Source of the DNA: Symbiodinium natans
Taxonomy: Eukaryota > Sar > Dinophyceae > Suessiales > Symbiodiniaceae
Assembly: GCA_905221605.1 (NCBI GenBank)
Contig: CAJNDS010000385.1
Location: 1 to 64,000 of the forward strand
Direction of reading: 5' to 3'
Length of the DNA: 64,000 nt
Within the stretch, counting starts at the first letter, position 1; the number at the start of each line of letters is the position of its first letter. A program made the translations under genes and the position numbers. This document shows, piece by piece, positions 1 to 11,684 of the stretch. The notes beneath the pieces are model-generated. The model was not told the origin of the DNA. It saw only the letters and a list, made by a program, of their open reading frames with translations, and did no database searches.

Positions 1-535
1 CGATTTGGCCAAATTTTGCCCGGAAGCTGCCCGGCAAAATTTGGCCAAATCGAGCCGCGATAGTTTAAAAATTTCGGGCCTTCAGAAAGGCGCGGCTCGA
101 TTTTGCCAAATTTTGCCCAGAGGCTGCCCGGCAAAATTTGGCCAAATCGAGCCGCGCATTTCTCATCGCGTTCGACGAGCAGCCCGATTTGGCCAAATTT
201 TGCCCGCAGACTGCCCGGCAAATTCTGGCCAAATCGAGCCGCGCCTTTCTGGAGGCCCGAAATTATTTAAACTATCGCGGCTCGATTTGGCCAAATTTTG
301 CCGGGAAGTCTGCGGGCAAAATTTGGCCAAATCGGGCTGCTCGTCGTACGCGCTGAGAAATGCGCGGCTCGATTTGGCCAAATTTTGCCGGGCAGCCTCC
401 GGGGAAAATTTGGCCAAATCGAGCCGCGCATTTCTCATGGCATACGAAGAGCAGCCCGATTTGGCCAAATTTTGCCCGCAGGCTGCCCGGCAAAATTTGG
501 CCAAATCGAGCCGCGATAGTTTAAATAATGTCGTT
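1..535. repeat. Nested palindromic satellite, ~90-bp period
   Basis: Six palindromic cores of about 52 bp, each built on TTTGGCCAAAT-type arms around a GC-rich centre, start near 1, 97, 185, 280, 367 and 455. They are separated by two kinds of spacer, one with a TAGTTTAAA motif and one with CATTTCTCAT, and each spacer also occurs inverted. The whole block is therefore a palindrome of palindromes. Open frames on both strands here are only the repeat translated and are not genes. I do not recognise the family. Confidence 0.85.
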
Positions 536-1480
536 CAATTAGTTCATTTATTTCCAAATGGGGGGGATTCCCCAGCCCCCACCCCTCCCCCCCCTTTGGA
601 AATAAATGAATTAATTGAATTAATTGAATTAGTTGAATTAATTCAATTAATTCAATTAATTCATTTATTTCCAAAGGGGGGGGTGGAATTAATTGAATTA
701 ATTGAATTAATTGAATTGATTCAATTAATTCAATTAATTCAATTAATTCAATTAATTCAATTAATTCAATTAATTCAATTAATTCAATTATTTCAATTAA
801 TTCAATTAATTCAATTATTTCCAAATGGGGGGATTCCCCAGCCCCCACCCCTCCCCCCCCTTTGGAAATAAATGAATTAATTGAATTAATTGAATTAATT
901 GAATTAATTCAACTAATTCAATTAATTCCACCTCCCCTTTGGAAATAAATGAATTAATTGAATTAATTGAAATTCAATTAATTCAATTAATTCAATTAAT
1001 TCAATTAATTCAATTAATTCAATTAATTCATTTATTTCCAAAGGGGGGGGGGTGGGGGCTGGGGAATCCCCCCCATTTGGAAATAAATGAATTAATTGAA
1101 TTAATTGAATTAATTGAAATAATTGAATTATTTCAATTAATTCAATTAATTCCACCTCCCCTTTGGAAATAAATGAATTAATTGAATTAATTGAATTCAT
1201 TGAATTCATTGAATTAATTCAATTAATTCAATTAATTGAATTAATTCATTTATTTCCAAAGGGGGGGGGTGGGGGCTGGGGAATCCCCCCCATTTGGAAA
1301 TAAATGAATTACTTGAAGTAATTGAAATAATTGAATTAATTCAATTAATTAAATTAATTCCACCTCCCCTTTGGAAATAAATCAATTAATTGAATTAATT
1401 GAATTAATTCAATTATTTCAATTAATTCAAGTAATTCGTTAATTTCCAAATGGGGGGTGGGGGCTGGGGCATCCTCCTCC
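536..1480. repeat. AATTCAATT palindromic array with G-run modules
   Basis: Long runs of AATTCAATT/AATTGAATT 9-mers are interrupted by a recurring module in which TTTATTTCC AAA and a run of 7-10 G (or its complement) lead into CTGGGGAATCCCC. The modules occur in both orientations, so large hairpins are possible. Purely repetitive; the Ile/Glu/Leu frames are translations of the repeat. Confidence 0.85.
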
Positions 1481-1838
1481 CCCCAATACTAAACCACGAG
1501 CCCGGGCCTCCCCCCAATACTAAATCACGAGCCCGGGCCTCCCCCCAATACTAAATTACGAGCCCGGGCCTTCCCGCAATACTAAATCACGAGCCCGGGC
1601 CTCCCCCCAATACTAAATCACGAGCCCGGCTAAATCACGAGCCCGGGCCTCCAAATTACGAGGCCGGGCCTCCTCCCAATACTAAATCACGAGCCCGGGC
1701 CTCCCCCCAATACTAAATCACGAGCCCGGGCCTCCCGCAATACTAAATCACGAGCCCGGGCCTCCCCCCAACACTAATTCACGAGCCCGGGCCTCCTCCC
1801 AATACTAAATCACGAGCCCTCCTCCCCCCAATACTAGG
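1481..1838. repeat. 31-bp tandem array
   Basis: About eleven copies of a roughly 31-bp unit containing CACGAGCCCGGGCCTCC followed by CCCAATACTAAAT, with some truncated units near 1625-1660. No coding potential. Confidence 0.85.
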
Positions 1839-4140
1839 GCACAGTTTCTGCTCCAAAAAGTGACATCGCAAGCCCTGGTCCCTAAGATTTTGAGCTCATT
1901 TCTTGCCCAAAGAGTAACATCGCAAGCCCTGGTCCCTAAGATTTTGGGCTCATTTCTTGCCCCAAAGAGTAACATCGCAAGCCCTGGTCCCTATTATTTG
2001 GGGCCCAGTTTTTGCTCCAAAGAGTCAAATCGCAAGCCCTGGTCCCTAAGATTTTGGACTCAGTTTTTTGCTCCAAAGCAAGCCCTGGTCCTTAAGATTT
2101 TGGGCTCATTTCTTGCTCCGAAGAGTCAAATCGCAAGCCCTGGTCCCGAAGATTTCGGGTTCAATTTTTGCTCCACAGAGTCAAACCGCAAGCCCTGGTC
2201 CCTAAGATTTGGGGCACAGATTTTGCTCCAAAAGGGTCAAATCGCAAGCCCTGCTCCCTAAGATTTTGGGCCCATTTCTTGCCCAAAAGAGTGACATCGC
2301 AAGCCCTGGTCCCTAAGATCTTGGGCCCAGTTGCTCCAAAGAGTCAAATCGCAAGCCCTGCTCCCTAAGATTTTGGGCACAGTTTTTGCTCCAAAGAGTC
2401 AAATCGCAAGCCCTGGTCCCTAAGATTTTGGGTTCAATCTTTGCTCCAAAGAGTAACATCGCAAGCCCTGGTCCCTAAGATTTGGGGCCCAGTTTTTGCT
2501 CCGAAGAGTCAAATCGCAAGCCCTGGTCCCTAAGATTTTGGGTTCAATTTTTGCTCCAAAGAGTGACATCGCAAGCTCTGGTCCCTAAGATTGGGGGCCC
2601 AGTTTTTGCTCCAAAGAGTGACATCGCAAGTCCTGGTCCCTAAGATTTTGGGTTCAATTTTTGCTCCAAAGAGTGACATCGCAAGCCCTGGTCCCTAAGA
2701 TTTGGGGCCCAGTTTTTGCTCCAAAGAGTAACATCGCAAGCCCTGGTCCCTAAGATTTTGGGCCCAGTTTTTGCTCCAAAGAGTGACATCGCAAGCCCTG
2801 GTCCCTAAGATTTGGGGCCCAGTTTTTGCTCCAAAGAGTGACATCGCAAGTCCTGGTCCCTAAGATTTTGGGTTCAATTTTTGCTCCAAAGAGTGACATC
2901 GCAAGCCCTGGTCCTTAAGATTTTGGGTTCGTTTTTTGCTCCAAAGAGTGACATCGCAAGCCCTGGTCCCTAAGATTTGGGGCCCAGTTTTTGCTCCAAA
3001 GAGTCAAATCGCAAGCCCTGGTCCCTAAGATTTTGGGTTCATTTTTTGCTCCAAAGAGTGACATCGCAAGCCCTGGCCCCTAAGATCTTGGGCCCAGTTT
3101 TTGCTCCAAAGAGTCAAATCGCAAGCCCTGGTCCCTAAGATTTTGGGTTCAATTTTTGCTCCAAAGAGTCAAATCGCAGGCCCTGGTCCCTAAGATTTTG
3201 CATTCATTGTTGCTCCAAAGAGTGACATCGCAAGCCCTGGTCCCTAAGATCTTGGGCCCAGTTTTTGCTCCGAAGAGTCAAATCGCAAGCCCTGGTCCCT
3301 AAGATTTTGGGTTCAATTTTTGCTCCAAAGAGTCAAATCGCAAGCCCTGGTCCCTAAGATTTTGGGCCCAGTTTTTGCTCCAAAGAGTCAAATCGCAAGC
3401 CCTGGTCCCTAAGATTTTGGGTTCATTTTTTGCTCCAAAGAGTGACATCGCAAGCCCTTGTCCCTAAGATTTGGGGCCCAGTTTTTGGTTCAAAGAGTCA
3501 AATCGCAAGCCCTGGTCCCTAAGATTTTGGGTTCAATTTTTGCTCCAAAGAGTCAATCGCAAGCCCTGGTCCCTAAGATTTGGGGCCCAGTTTTTGCTCC
3601 AAAGAGTCAAATCGCAAACCCTGCTCCCTAAGATTTTGGGCACAGTTTTTGCTCCAAAGAGTCAAATCGCAAGCCCTGGTCCCTAAGACTTTGGGTTCAA
3701 TTTTGCTCCAAAGAGTGACATCGCAAGCCCTGGTCCCTAAGATTTGGGGCCCAGTTTTTGCGCCAAAGAGTAAAATCGCAAGCCCTGGTCCCTTAGATTT
3801 TTGGGTCGATTTTTGCTCCAAAGAGTCAAATCGCAAGCCCTGGTCCCTAAGTTGTCGGGGTCGATTTGTGCTCCACAGAGTCAAATCGCAAGCCCTGGTC
3901 CCTAAGATTTCGGGGTCGATTTGTGCTCCACGGAGTCAAATTGCAAGCCCTGGTCCCTAAGATTTTGGGCCCAGTATTTGCTCCAAAAGGTGAAATCGCA
4001 AGCCCCGGTCTTTAAGATTTTGGGCTCATTTCTTGCTCCAAAGAGTAACATCGCAAGCCCTGGTCCCTAAGATTTTGGAATCGATTTTTGCTCCAAAGAG
4101 TCAGATCGCAAGCCCTGGTCCTAAAATGTTGGGCTCAATT
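1839..4140. repeat. 55-bp tandem satellite, ~41 copies
   Basis: A unit of about 55 bp (TCGCAAGCCCTGGTCCCTAA, then GATTTTGGGCCCAGTTTTTG, then CTCCAAAGAG) repeats about 41 times with point variants such as CAAATCG/GACATCG and GGGCCC/GGTTCA. The period is not a multiple of three, so all frames are equally open in short stretches and none is a gene. Confidence 0.9.
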
Positions 4141-6770
4141 TTTGCTTTTCCCTTCTCTTCTGCTGATAAAACACAAGAAAGGAACTCATATGATAAAGCA
4201 GTGGAAAGGTAAGCAGAGGGTGACTCCTTGCGCGTGAGCCTTTCCATAATACTCCATCATATTCATCCTCTCGGCCTATCTCTTCTGTTCCTTTCCTTAC
4301 TCTTCTCCTTCTCATAGTTCTTCCTTTTTGTTTTTCTCATTTCGAAAAGAAAGAGGGAAGGGAGAAACAAGGGAGAGAGAATAGATAAAGAAGAGTGCCA
4401 TCTTCTCTGCGCCTTGTTTTGTCTCTCCCTCTTCTCTATTCATCTGTCTTCTATTCTCTTCCTTGCTCTTCCCATTAAATATGCAATCCTTGGTATCTCT
4501 CCTCTCTCCTTCTCTCTTCCTCCAACAGATGTGCTTTTGGATCGTTTTCTGCATCTTCAAGCGAGAAAAAAGGACACAGACTGCGATTAAAAGGGACGCC
4601 CATGTTGGATTGGCAGCAAGCCCAGCTGATGCTCATGATTCTCTCTCTTTCCCTACACATGGGCGATGGAACGGGTGTCCTTTTCAATCGTTTTCTGCAT
4701 CTTCAAGAGAAACAGGGACACCCCACAAGAAGGAAAAGCAACATAAGAGATAGGGAGGGAAATTGACCCTTTCCTCTCTTCTTATCTGCTATTTTTCTTA
4801 TTCGCTTCAAAAAGCAACATAAGGGAAAGGGGATTTCCTGAAGAGGAGAGAGGGAACCTATCTGTGAAAAGCAAGAATGGTTTTTTCTAGTTCGAAAGGG
4901 AATAGGGAGAGACAAGGGAGAGATGATATGTACAGCTTTGCGCCTTATTTTGTGATTCCGTCTCCTTGCTTCCTGTCTCTTCTATTCCTTGCAGCACGCT
5001 TCGGGAAACATAGCATCCTTGTTATCTTTCCTCTCTCACTTCCCTTTCCCTTCTCTTCTTCCGCTTCCTTTTAACTGATAAAACACAAGAAAGGAACTCA
5101 TATGATAAAGCAGTGAAAAGGTAAGCAGAGGGTGACTCCTTGCGCGTGAGCCTTTCCATAATACTCCATCATATTCATCCTCTCGGCCTATCTCTTCTGT
5201 TCCTTTCCTTACTCTTCTCCTTCTCATAGTTCTTCCTTTTTGTTTTTCTCATTTCGAAAAGAAAGAGGGAAGGGAGAAACAAGGGAGAGAGAATAGATAA
5301 AGAAGAGCGCCATCTTCTCTATTCATCTGTCTTCTATTCTCTTCCTTGCTCTTCCCATTAAATATGCAATCCTTGGTATCTCTCCTCTCTCCTTCTCTCT
5401 TCCTCCAACAGATGTGCTTTTGGATCGTTTTCTGCATCTTCAAGCGAGAAAAAAGGACACAGAATGCGATTAAAAGGGACGCCCATGTTGGATTGGCAGC
5501 AAGCCCAGCTGATGCTCATGATTCTCTCTCTTTTTCCCTACATATGGGCGATGGAACGGGTGTCCTTTTCAATCGTTTTCTGCATCTTCAAGAGAAAAAG
5601 GGACACCCCACAAGAAGGAAAAGTAACATAAGAGATAGGGAGGGAAATTGAAGAACTCCTCATTGTACTTGGTCATTCCCTTTCCTCTCTTCTTATCTGC
5701 CCATTTTCTGTGCGCCTTGTTTTGTCTCCCCCTCTTCTCCCATCATCTCTCTTCTGGTCTTTTCTTTGCTCTTCCCATTAAAAATGCAACCCTTTTTATG
5801 TCTCCTCTCTCCTTCTCTCTCCCTCCTCTTCTCCTGTTCCCTTCTAAACGACAAAAACGCAAGAAAGGAAGAATAAGAGGGGAATGGAGGCCCTGTTCCT
5901 TTTCCTCTTTCAATGGATGGGGGAAGTGGGCGGAGTTGGCCCCTTGCCCGTACACCCTCCCCATGCTTCAGCAAACCCCTCCTCTCGCCCTATCGCCTCT
6001 GTTTTTTTCCTTGTGCCCAAACGGAAAACGAAAACGGGTTCCTTTATATGTTCATTGTCCTTCCTTTTGTTTTTTTTTTCACAGGGAAAAGAACCAGAGA
6101 AGAGGAAGATAAGAACGAGAGGTGAGATGAAAACGGCACCATCTTCTCTTTGCCTTATTTTTGCACCTCCCTCTCCTGTCTTTTTTTCTCTTCCACTCTT
6201 TTTTTCCATTGCTCTTCCCATAATATTGCATTCCTTTTGATAACTCACAGGAAATTAAAATGGCCTCCTTGTTGTCTCTCCTCTCTCACTTCCCTTTCCC
6301 TTCTCTCCTTCTGTTTCCTTTTAATTTTAACTGATAAAACACAAGAAAGGAGCTTGTAAAATCAAGCAGTGGAAGGGTAAGCAGAAGGTGACTCCTTGTG
6401 CGTGGACCTTTGCCGTACTTCACCATACCCCTCTTTTCGGCCTATCTCTTCGGCTCTTTTCCTAACCCTTCTTCTTTTCATCTTTCTTTTTGTTTTTCTC
6501 ATTTCGAAAAGACAGAGGGAACGGAGAGATAAGGGAGAGAGGATAGATAAAGAAGAGTACCATCTTCTTTGCGCCTTGTTTTATCTCTCTTCTATTCTTT
6601 TCTTGGCTCTTCCCATGAAAATCGTGTTCCTCTTATCTTTCCCTCCTTCTCTCCCTTCTCTTCTCCTCACGAGAGCCTTCGACTTTAGGATTGAGGAGAA
6701 AAAGAGAAGAGAAAAGAGGAACTACCTGGTTCTTGTTCCTGAGGTCTCCATAGTACGACTGACGTGACAG
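4141..6770. repeat. CT-rich block with ~0.6-kb direct duplication and a decayed third copy
   Basis: Segment 4150-4760 recurs at 5060-5655 with near identity; the offset changes from about 908 to 884 bp because the second copy lacks a 24-bp piece. A more diverged copy of the first part starts near 6325 (AAAACACAAGAAAGGAG onward). The region is strongly pyrimidine-biased on the + strand. Short frames exist on both strands but show low-complexity composition, and no known domain is visible. It could be a decayed mobile element. No telomeric heptamers occur here, unlike everything to the right. Confidence 0.6.
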
Positions 6771-7157
6771 CAGCGTACCCTCGTGGAAACGTGTATGGCT
6801 ATAAGAAAACCCGAGTCCCAGCTTCCAAATAGACCCTATTTAAGCCACCCACCGGGGGGGGGGGGCTGGTAGGAGATCGCCTTGAGGGTGGTTTCTGTCT
6901 TTCCAACCGTGTGGGCCAGTTTTCTCCTCGGCTGCGAAGACGGGGTCAGGAATACTGGATAAACCCTACACCCTAAACCCTAAACCCTACACCCTTCTTG
7001 TGCTATCCTCTTCGTTCTCCCTACGCAGTCTTTCTTGAGCTTGAGGGTTTCATATTTGCGCGTTTGAGACTAAGTTTGGTGTCGGGTTGAATCCAACAGG
7101 TTTGCAAAACTCAAGCCCCACGCCCAAAGCCGTCCCAAGCCCTCAGCCCTAAACCAG

Positions 7158-7230
7158 AGGAGCTCATGGATGAGGCCACAGTTCGGCGGCTCATGGCCGC
7201 TGAGAAGAGCAGGGTGCGCGCGGCCCTGTT
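7158..7230 (+). CDS. Coding exon, charged helix
   Basis: Reads EELMDEATVRRLMAAEKS and on to RVRAALF after an AG at 7156-7157. Charged, helical composition with G/C third positions marks it as an exon rather than spacer. It lies between a short CCCTAAA run (6963) and a short TTTAGGG run (7365). It may belong to the SR/KDE-rich gene downstream; function unknown. Confidence 0.45.
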
Positions 7231-7679
7231 TTGCCTTGTTGCTTTTTGGGTTGGGGGTGGTTGCAGGTTCAGGGTTGAGTGAGTGGCTAAGGTGTGGGGT
7301 TCCGGGTTTTTGCGGGGAGGTAAAAAAAAACTCGAGATATTAAAAAGGGTTTCGTAAGCATCAGGTTTAGGGTTTAGGGCGTGTAGGGTTTGTTCATAGG
7401 ATTCCAGAGGTGCGCCGGTGCAAAGGTTCGGTTTTGGGAGCAAGATAGTGGGGCCATTGGGCAGGACGGAGAGCTCTTGGCATACTTGCTGAGGTGGTCC
7501 CTTGCAATCGCTAGCATCAAACCTCCTGGCCTGCGCAGATGCACAGTTTAAGAAAGCAGTTGGGCTTCATGTCGGGTTTCAGGTTTTCAGTACTATAGTA
7601 CCGAGAAGATCCAGGGATTGTCTGCAAACAGCTGCAGGCTGTGATTGCAACTCAAACCCTACGAGTTCTGAGTTGGTAT

Positions 7680-7747
7680 CTTCTCCCTTATAGTAACAGT
7701 CCTATAATCCCTCTTAAGGACAGTTAGTATTTGGCGGAACATCCCAA
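7680..7747. mobile_element. MITE-1 copy, 5' truncated
   Basis: Carries the family core TAACAGTCCT...AGGACAGTTAG and the right terminus GGAACATCCCAA. The left terminus is shortened compared with the full copies at 11583, 14620, 22109, 23765 and 50938. Confidence 0.6.
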
Positions 7748-8017
7748 ATTATGATGACTTAGAAGCTACACTGCGGCGCAATGGAGACGACATGATCCCT
7801 GCCGAACTCTTCTCTGTGCCCCAAAGACCATGAGCCCTGCAAAGGTTATTCTACAAATAATGACAGCTCAAATAAATAGAGAATTCAATAAGTAAAGACA
7901 AGGTAAATGAATAAATAGATATATTTATACATACGCACATATGTCAGGCTCCTCGGCCCGGAAGTCAACAAGCCTCAGAGCTCCTTTAACGTGTCTGAAG
8001 TTCCCCAGATTTCCTGA

Positions 8018-8140
8018 TGGCTCCCGCGAGAGAGCGCAGGTTCTCGGGATCCCCCCCAAGAGCGAGAAGAAGGCCAAGGAGCCACCCAGCAGCGCCAAGG
8101 CTCCCAGCAGAAGCCGCAAGAAGCGCCCTGGCAGAGGGGA
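8018..8140 (+). CDS. Exon of SR/Lys-rich protein
   Basis: Frame reads SRERAQVLGIPP, then KSEKKAKEPPSSAKAPSRSR and KKR. Alternating Ser/Arg and Lys-rich composition resembles splicing-factor tails. It lies 270 bp upstream of a pure RS exon in the same orientation, so I place both in one gene. Exact ends are uncertain. Confidence 0.5.
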
Positions 8141-8412
8141 TTGGGGGGGAGTTGAGGGAGGGATGGGGGTTTTGTCGCCTTCACGGGGAACTTCTACCCT
8201 GAACCCTCAAGGTTCAAACCCGAAAACCTACGCCTTTCCTCTTACCCCAAACCCTACTTAGAGGTTCATGGACAGATTCTCTGAGTAGCGTTACAGGCCG
8301 GGTAGCTATGGTTATAACTTATAACCTTGCGCCAACCCTACCCTGTGCCCATGAACCCTGAACCCTGAACCCTGAACCCTGAACCCTAAACCCTAAACCC
8401 TAACGTCCCCTG

Positions 8413-8495
8413 AGGAGCCGGAGCCGGAGCCGCAGCAGCCGCAGCCGGAGCAGAAGCCGCAAGCGCCGACGGAGGAGCCGTCACATCCTAAAGTC
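8413..8495 (+). CDS. RS-domain exon
   Basis: Frame reads RSRSRSRSSRSRSRSRK then RRRRSRH: a pure arginine/serine domain as in SR splicing factors, which act in spliceosome assembly in the nucleus. It is preceded at once by a CCCTGAA/CCCTAAA array (8348-8403) and followed at once by a 200-bp TTTAGGG array (8497-8700). No RNA-recognition motif is visible nearby. A Pro/Glu/Gln-rich reading in another frame (EEPEPEPQQPQPEQKP) is the alternative. Confidence 0.55.
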
Positions 8496-9225
8496 GTCCG
8501 GGTTTAGGGTTTAGGGTTTGGGTCTAGGGTTTAGGGTTTAGGGTTTAGGGTTTAGGTTTTAGGTTTTAGGGTTTAGGGTTTAGGGTTTAGAGTTTAGGGT
8601 GCCGGGTTCAGGGTTTAAGGTTTGGGTTTATGGGTTTAGGGTTTAGGGTTTGGGTTTTGGGTTTAGGGTTTAGGGTTCAGGGTTTAGGGTTTAGGGTTTC
8701 CATCTTGGGGATTTTTTCGGGGGGTTTAGGCTCTCTGCCCTCGTTCCCATGCGGGAAAATCGTGGCTCCCCTTGGGCCATGCAGAAGGGTTTTTTTTGGG
8801 GGATTTCAGAGCTTCTTAGGGCTTTGGGGGTGGGGAGAGCAGTGGCCGAGCTGAAGCCCAAAACCCTAAACCCTGCGTCTATTCTTGCTGAGCCATCAAG
8901 CCCTGACCGAAGTATTGTTGCCGGTGTTTAATGTGCATAACCTCCCACACCTCCCTGAACGGGGTTCGGATTTGGGTCCTGTGTTTTGTTGAAGGCTGTT
9001 GTTTCCGGTTGTGCTCTGGTTCGGGGGGGGTGGGGGGGGGGGGTGCGGGAGACCACCTTTGTCGGTATCATTTCCTACTCTGCCGCTAGCGGCTAGCGGC
9101 TTCCCAAGGTGAGCCTAAGCCTTACCCTGGGGTTTCTTTCCAGTTCTCCGAGACCTACCTAACGACCCCGCTGTGCTGTGGCTAGTCGGGTGCCAAAAAA
9201 AAACCCTAAACCCTAAACCCTGCCA

Positions 9226-9289
9226 AGGAGCAGCAGCAGCAGCAGTAGCCCCAGCCGGCGGAAGCGCAGCAGGAGCAGCAAGGCGCCTA
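9226..9289 (+). CDS. RS-domain exon
   Basis: Frame reads RSSSSSSSPSRRKRSRSS then KAP, a second Ser/Arg-rich exon. It is bracketed directly by CCCTAAA (9202) and TTTAGGG (9290). Composition continues that of the exon at 8413, supporting one gene whose introns are telomere-repeat arrays. Confidence 0.55.
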
Positions 9290-9641
9290 GTTTAGGGTTT
9301 AGGGTTTACAGTAGGGTTTAGGGTTTATGGGGGCATGCGCTGACAATGGTGGCAAGGGGGCATGGGGGGTTTGGCGGGGGACGTGGGCCGGAGAAGGTAT
9401 ATAAAGGGGTACACATCTCTCTTTCTTCTTTCATGTATATATACATAATACATATAAATATCTGTGTGTGTGTGTGTGTATAAGGGTCCCCCAATGAAAG
9501 CCCCAAACCCTAAACCCTAAACCCTAAACCCTAAACCCTAAACCCTAAACCCTAAACCACCCAAAGCCCTAAACCCTAAAACTGGCGTCAGAGCTTATAG
9601 GACCTGAGCGAGAGAGCCGCGTGAGGGCTGATTGCCGGCAG

Positions 9642-10725
9642 GCGCGCAAGAAGCAGCGAGTGAGCAGTGGCTCCAGCAGCTCCCAACCGAAGGCGAAAGA
9701 CAAGGGCAAGGACAGCTGCCCTTCTTGTTTTTGTTGGTACCCTAAACCCTAAACCCTAAATCCTAAACCCTAAACCCTACACCCTAAACGCTAAACCCTA
9801 AACCCTAAACCCTAAACCCTAAACCCTAAACCCTAAACCCTAAACCCTAAACCCTAAACCCTAAACCGTAAACCCTAAACCCTAAGCCCTAAACCCTAAA
9901 CCCTAAACCCTAAACCCTAAACCCTAGGCTGGTTTAGGGGCTAATGGTGTCGCAGCTAAGAAGGCCCACTGGCAGTGGCTCCATTCGATTTTGGTCAGGA
10001 CAAGGCCAAGGAGAAGGACAAGAAGACCAAAGAGGCGGAGAAGGAGAAGGACAAGGGCAAGAAGGAGAAGCCGAAAGAGAAAGAGAAGCCCAAAGAGAAG
10101 GAGGACAAGGACCGGCAGAAGGACAAGGACAAAGAGAGGGAGAAGGACTCCATTGCATTGACCTTCTTGTTTGGGTATCGGTGGCATGCACGCGGGGAGC
10201 CTGGAGGCCTGGTCAAAGAACCCAAAACCCTAAACCCTAAACCCTAAACCCTAAAGGTCTTAGGGCCCTCTTCTGCCAGGACAAAAAAGCTAAAGATGCC
10301 AAAGACAAGGAAAAGGACTGCTTTGCAGCAGCGACTGCCAAGCTCGCCGGGATTTGAGGGCCTACATGACTTTGTTAGGGTTTAGGGTTTAGGGTTTAGG
10401 GTTTTAGGGTTTAGGGTTTAACATTTTACATGTTTAAGGGTACTTAAACCCAATAAGGAAGATAAATTTAAATTTTTAATATGAACCCAACAATGAACAA
10501 GACTAAGCCGGGCGCAGGTCTGCAAATCATGGGTCCCGCTCTCATACGGCCCTCACATCTGCGGCTTTTGGGTACCCCAAAGGAACCATATTTTGGAAGG
10601 CCCTCACATCTGCGGCTTGAGGATATCCCAAAGGAACCATATTTTGGAACTCAGATGTTTTGGAACTCAGATGCAGCAACCATCCGCTCCAGGCAAAGGA
10701 CAAGGAGAAAGAGAAAGACAAATGA
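9642..10725 (+). CDS. 3' end of SR/KDE-rich protein gene, four exons
   Basis: Exons 9642-9710, 9999-10145, 10280-10315 and 10693-10725. Each is in phase 0 and each of the last three follows a CAG acceptor. The product runs ARKKQRVSSGSSSSQPKAK, a 49-residue Lys/Asp/Glu block, DKKAKDAKDKEK, then AKDKEKEKDK and a TGA stop. All three introns start with GAC after AAG (GA donors, which dinoflagellates are known to use). The first two are filled largely by CCCTAAA arrays (about 25 and 6 units); the third starts with TTTAGGG and contains an introner-A copy. The highly charged tail suggests a nuclear RNA- or chromatin-associated protein; upstream RS exons probably belong to it. Function is inferred from composition only. 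Confidence 0.65.
10419..10515 (+). mobile_element. Introner-A copy inside intron
   Basis: Contains AACATTTTACATGTTTAAGG, then GTACTTAAACCCAATAAGGA and ends near CCCAACAATGAACAAGAC. It matches the copies at 19587, 30906 and 35481. It lies in the last intron of the SR/KDE gene, directly after a TTTAGGG array. Confidence 0.65.
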
Positions 10726-11458
10726 GCAATGTGGAGGCGGTAGGCTGCTTTTGCCCGCGTGTCTTTTTTCCGCGCCCAGCGCGTTGGTGGATACAGGGGT
10801 TCTCGCACCTGTCGGACTTGTGGGGTGTATGATTTCGGATTTCGGGATCGAGGGCCGAGGTGCTTCTATGAAGTCTTGCGGCTAGAGGAGTTTTTCACAC
10901 ACTGCAGCCACTCTCCACATCCTTGGAAGTACGAGGGGTTTTTCCCGGCGTTTCCTGCCCAGGCCTTCTGTTGCCCGAAGTGTCATGCTCAACCACCCAC
11001 GTCGTAATTGCATGTATGAGCCACAGGCTGTAGACCATCGACCTCTGACTGTAAGGGCTACTTGTGTAGGAGCTTGGAAACGAGAGTTGCAGGAGCTTCT
11101 GTTCCCCACTACGTATTAAGTATTGAGCACAACAAGAACTCCACACCCCCTCGGCTTCATTCCCCCTGCTGCGTCAGGCCTCCGCGCGTTTCACTCAACG
11201 GCCGTACGCTCAGGTTTCGAAAGACCCCTGCAACCGCCCCTGAAACCCCGAACCTGTGTAGCTGCTCACATCCCCCAATTTTTGTGAAGTGTGGTCATGT
11301 ATGTGTTCGGAGGGAAGGGGCGGCGGGACATCGCGTTACGGCTTTTGTCGAAAGCCGGGGACGTGGGTGTGTGTATACTTGCCTGAGGAGTCTCGAGAGT
11401 CAGCCCCGAATGCCTCAACCTACTTTACTGGTGCTGTTGTGCACTTTTTGCTTTGCAG
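10726..11458. other. Interval without a supported gene
   Basis: GC-balanced sequence with no telomeric arrays and no clear exon. Several frames of 60-130 codons cross it, but composition is mixed and no domain is visible. It is probably 3' untranslated and intergenic or intron sequence. Confidence 0.4.
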
Positions 11459-11546
11459 AAATGACATAAACGCCATCCTTGAGCATGTTGAGGCAATCTT
11501 TGTGGTGGAGAGGATGCGGAGGGTCTGGACATCGGAATTTCCGTAG
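11459..11546 (+). CDS. Possible terminal exon
   Basis: A strong acceptor (TTTTTGCTTTGCAG) is followed by NDINAILEHVEAIFVVERMR, then RVWTSEFP and a TAG stop. Helical composition looks coding. It is followed 37 bp later by MITE-1. No family recognised. Confidence 0.4.
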
Positions 11547-11582
11547 CATTTGCAGAAGAGTTTAGGCTTCACGGTTTTGGGT

Positions 11583-11684
11583 TGGGATGTTCCCTCTGAT
11601 GCTAACAGTCCGTAATCGGGATTATAATAATCGGGTGTACTGTAATCCCAATTAAGGACTGTTCGTACAAGGGGGAGCATCCCC
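11583..11684. mobile_element. MITE-1 copy
   Basis: Terminal inverted repeats TTGGGATGTTCCCTCTGATG...GGGGGAGCATCCCCA enclose GCTAACAGTCC and AAGGACTGTTCG inner repeats; about 102 bp, highly palindromic and non-coding. Confidence 0.75.

Noticed and set aside
1860-3960. Repeat proteins on both strands
   Set aside because: The 55-bp unit is not a multiple of three, so frames change at each copy.
4121-5227. Repeated small - strand proteins (RRRRVRKGTEEIGRED)
   Set aside because: They reflect the 0.6-kb DNA duplication in a CT-rich block; no domain, no codon bias.
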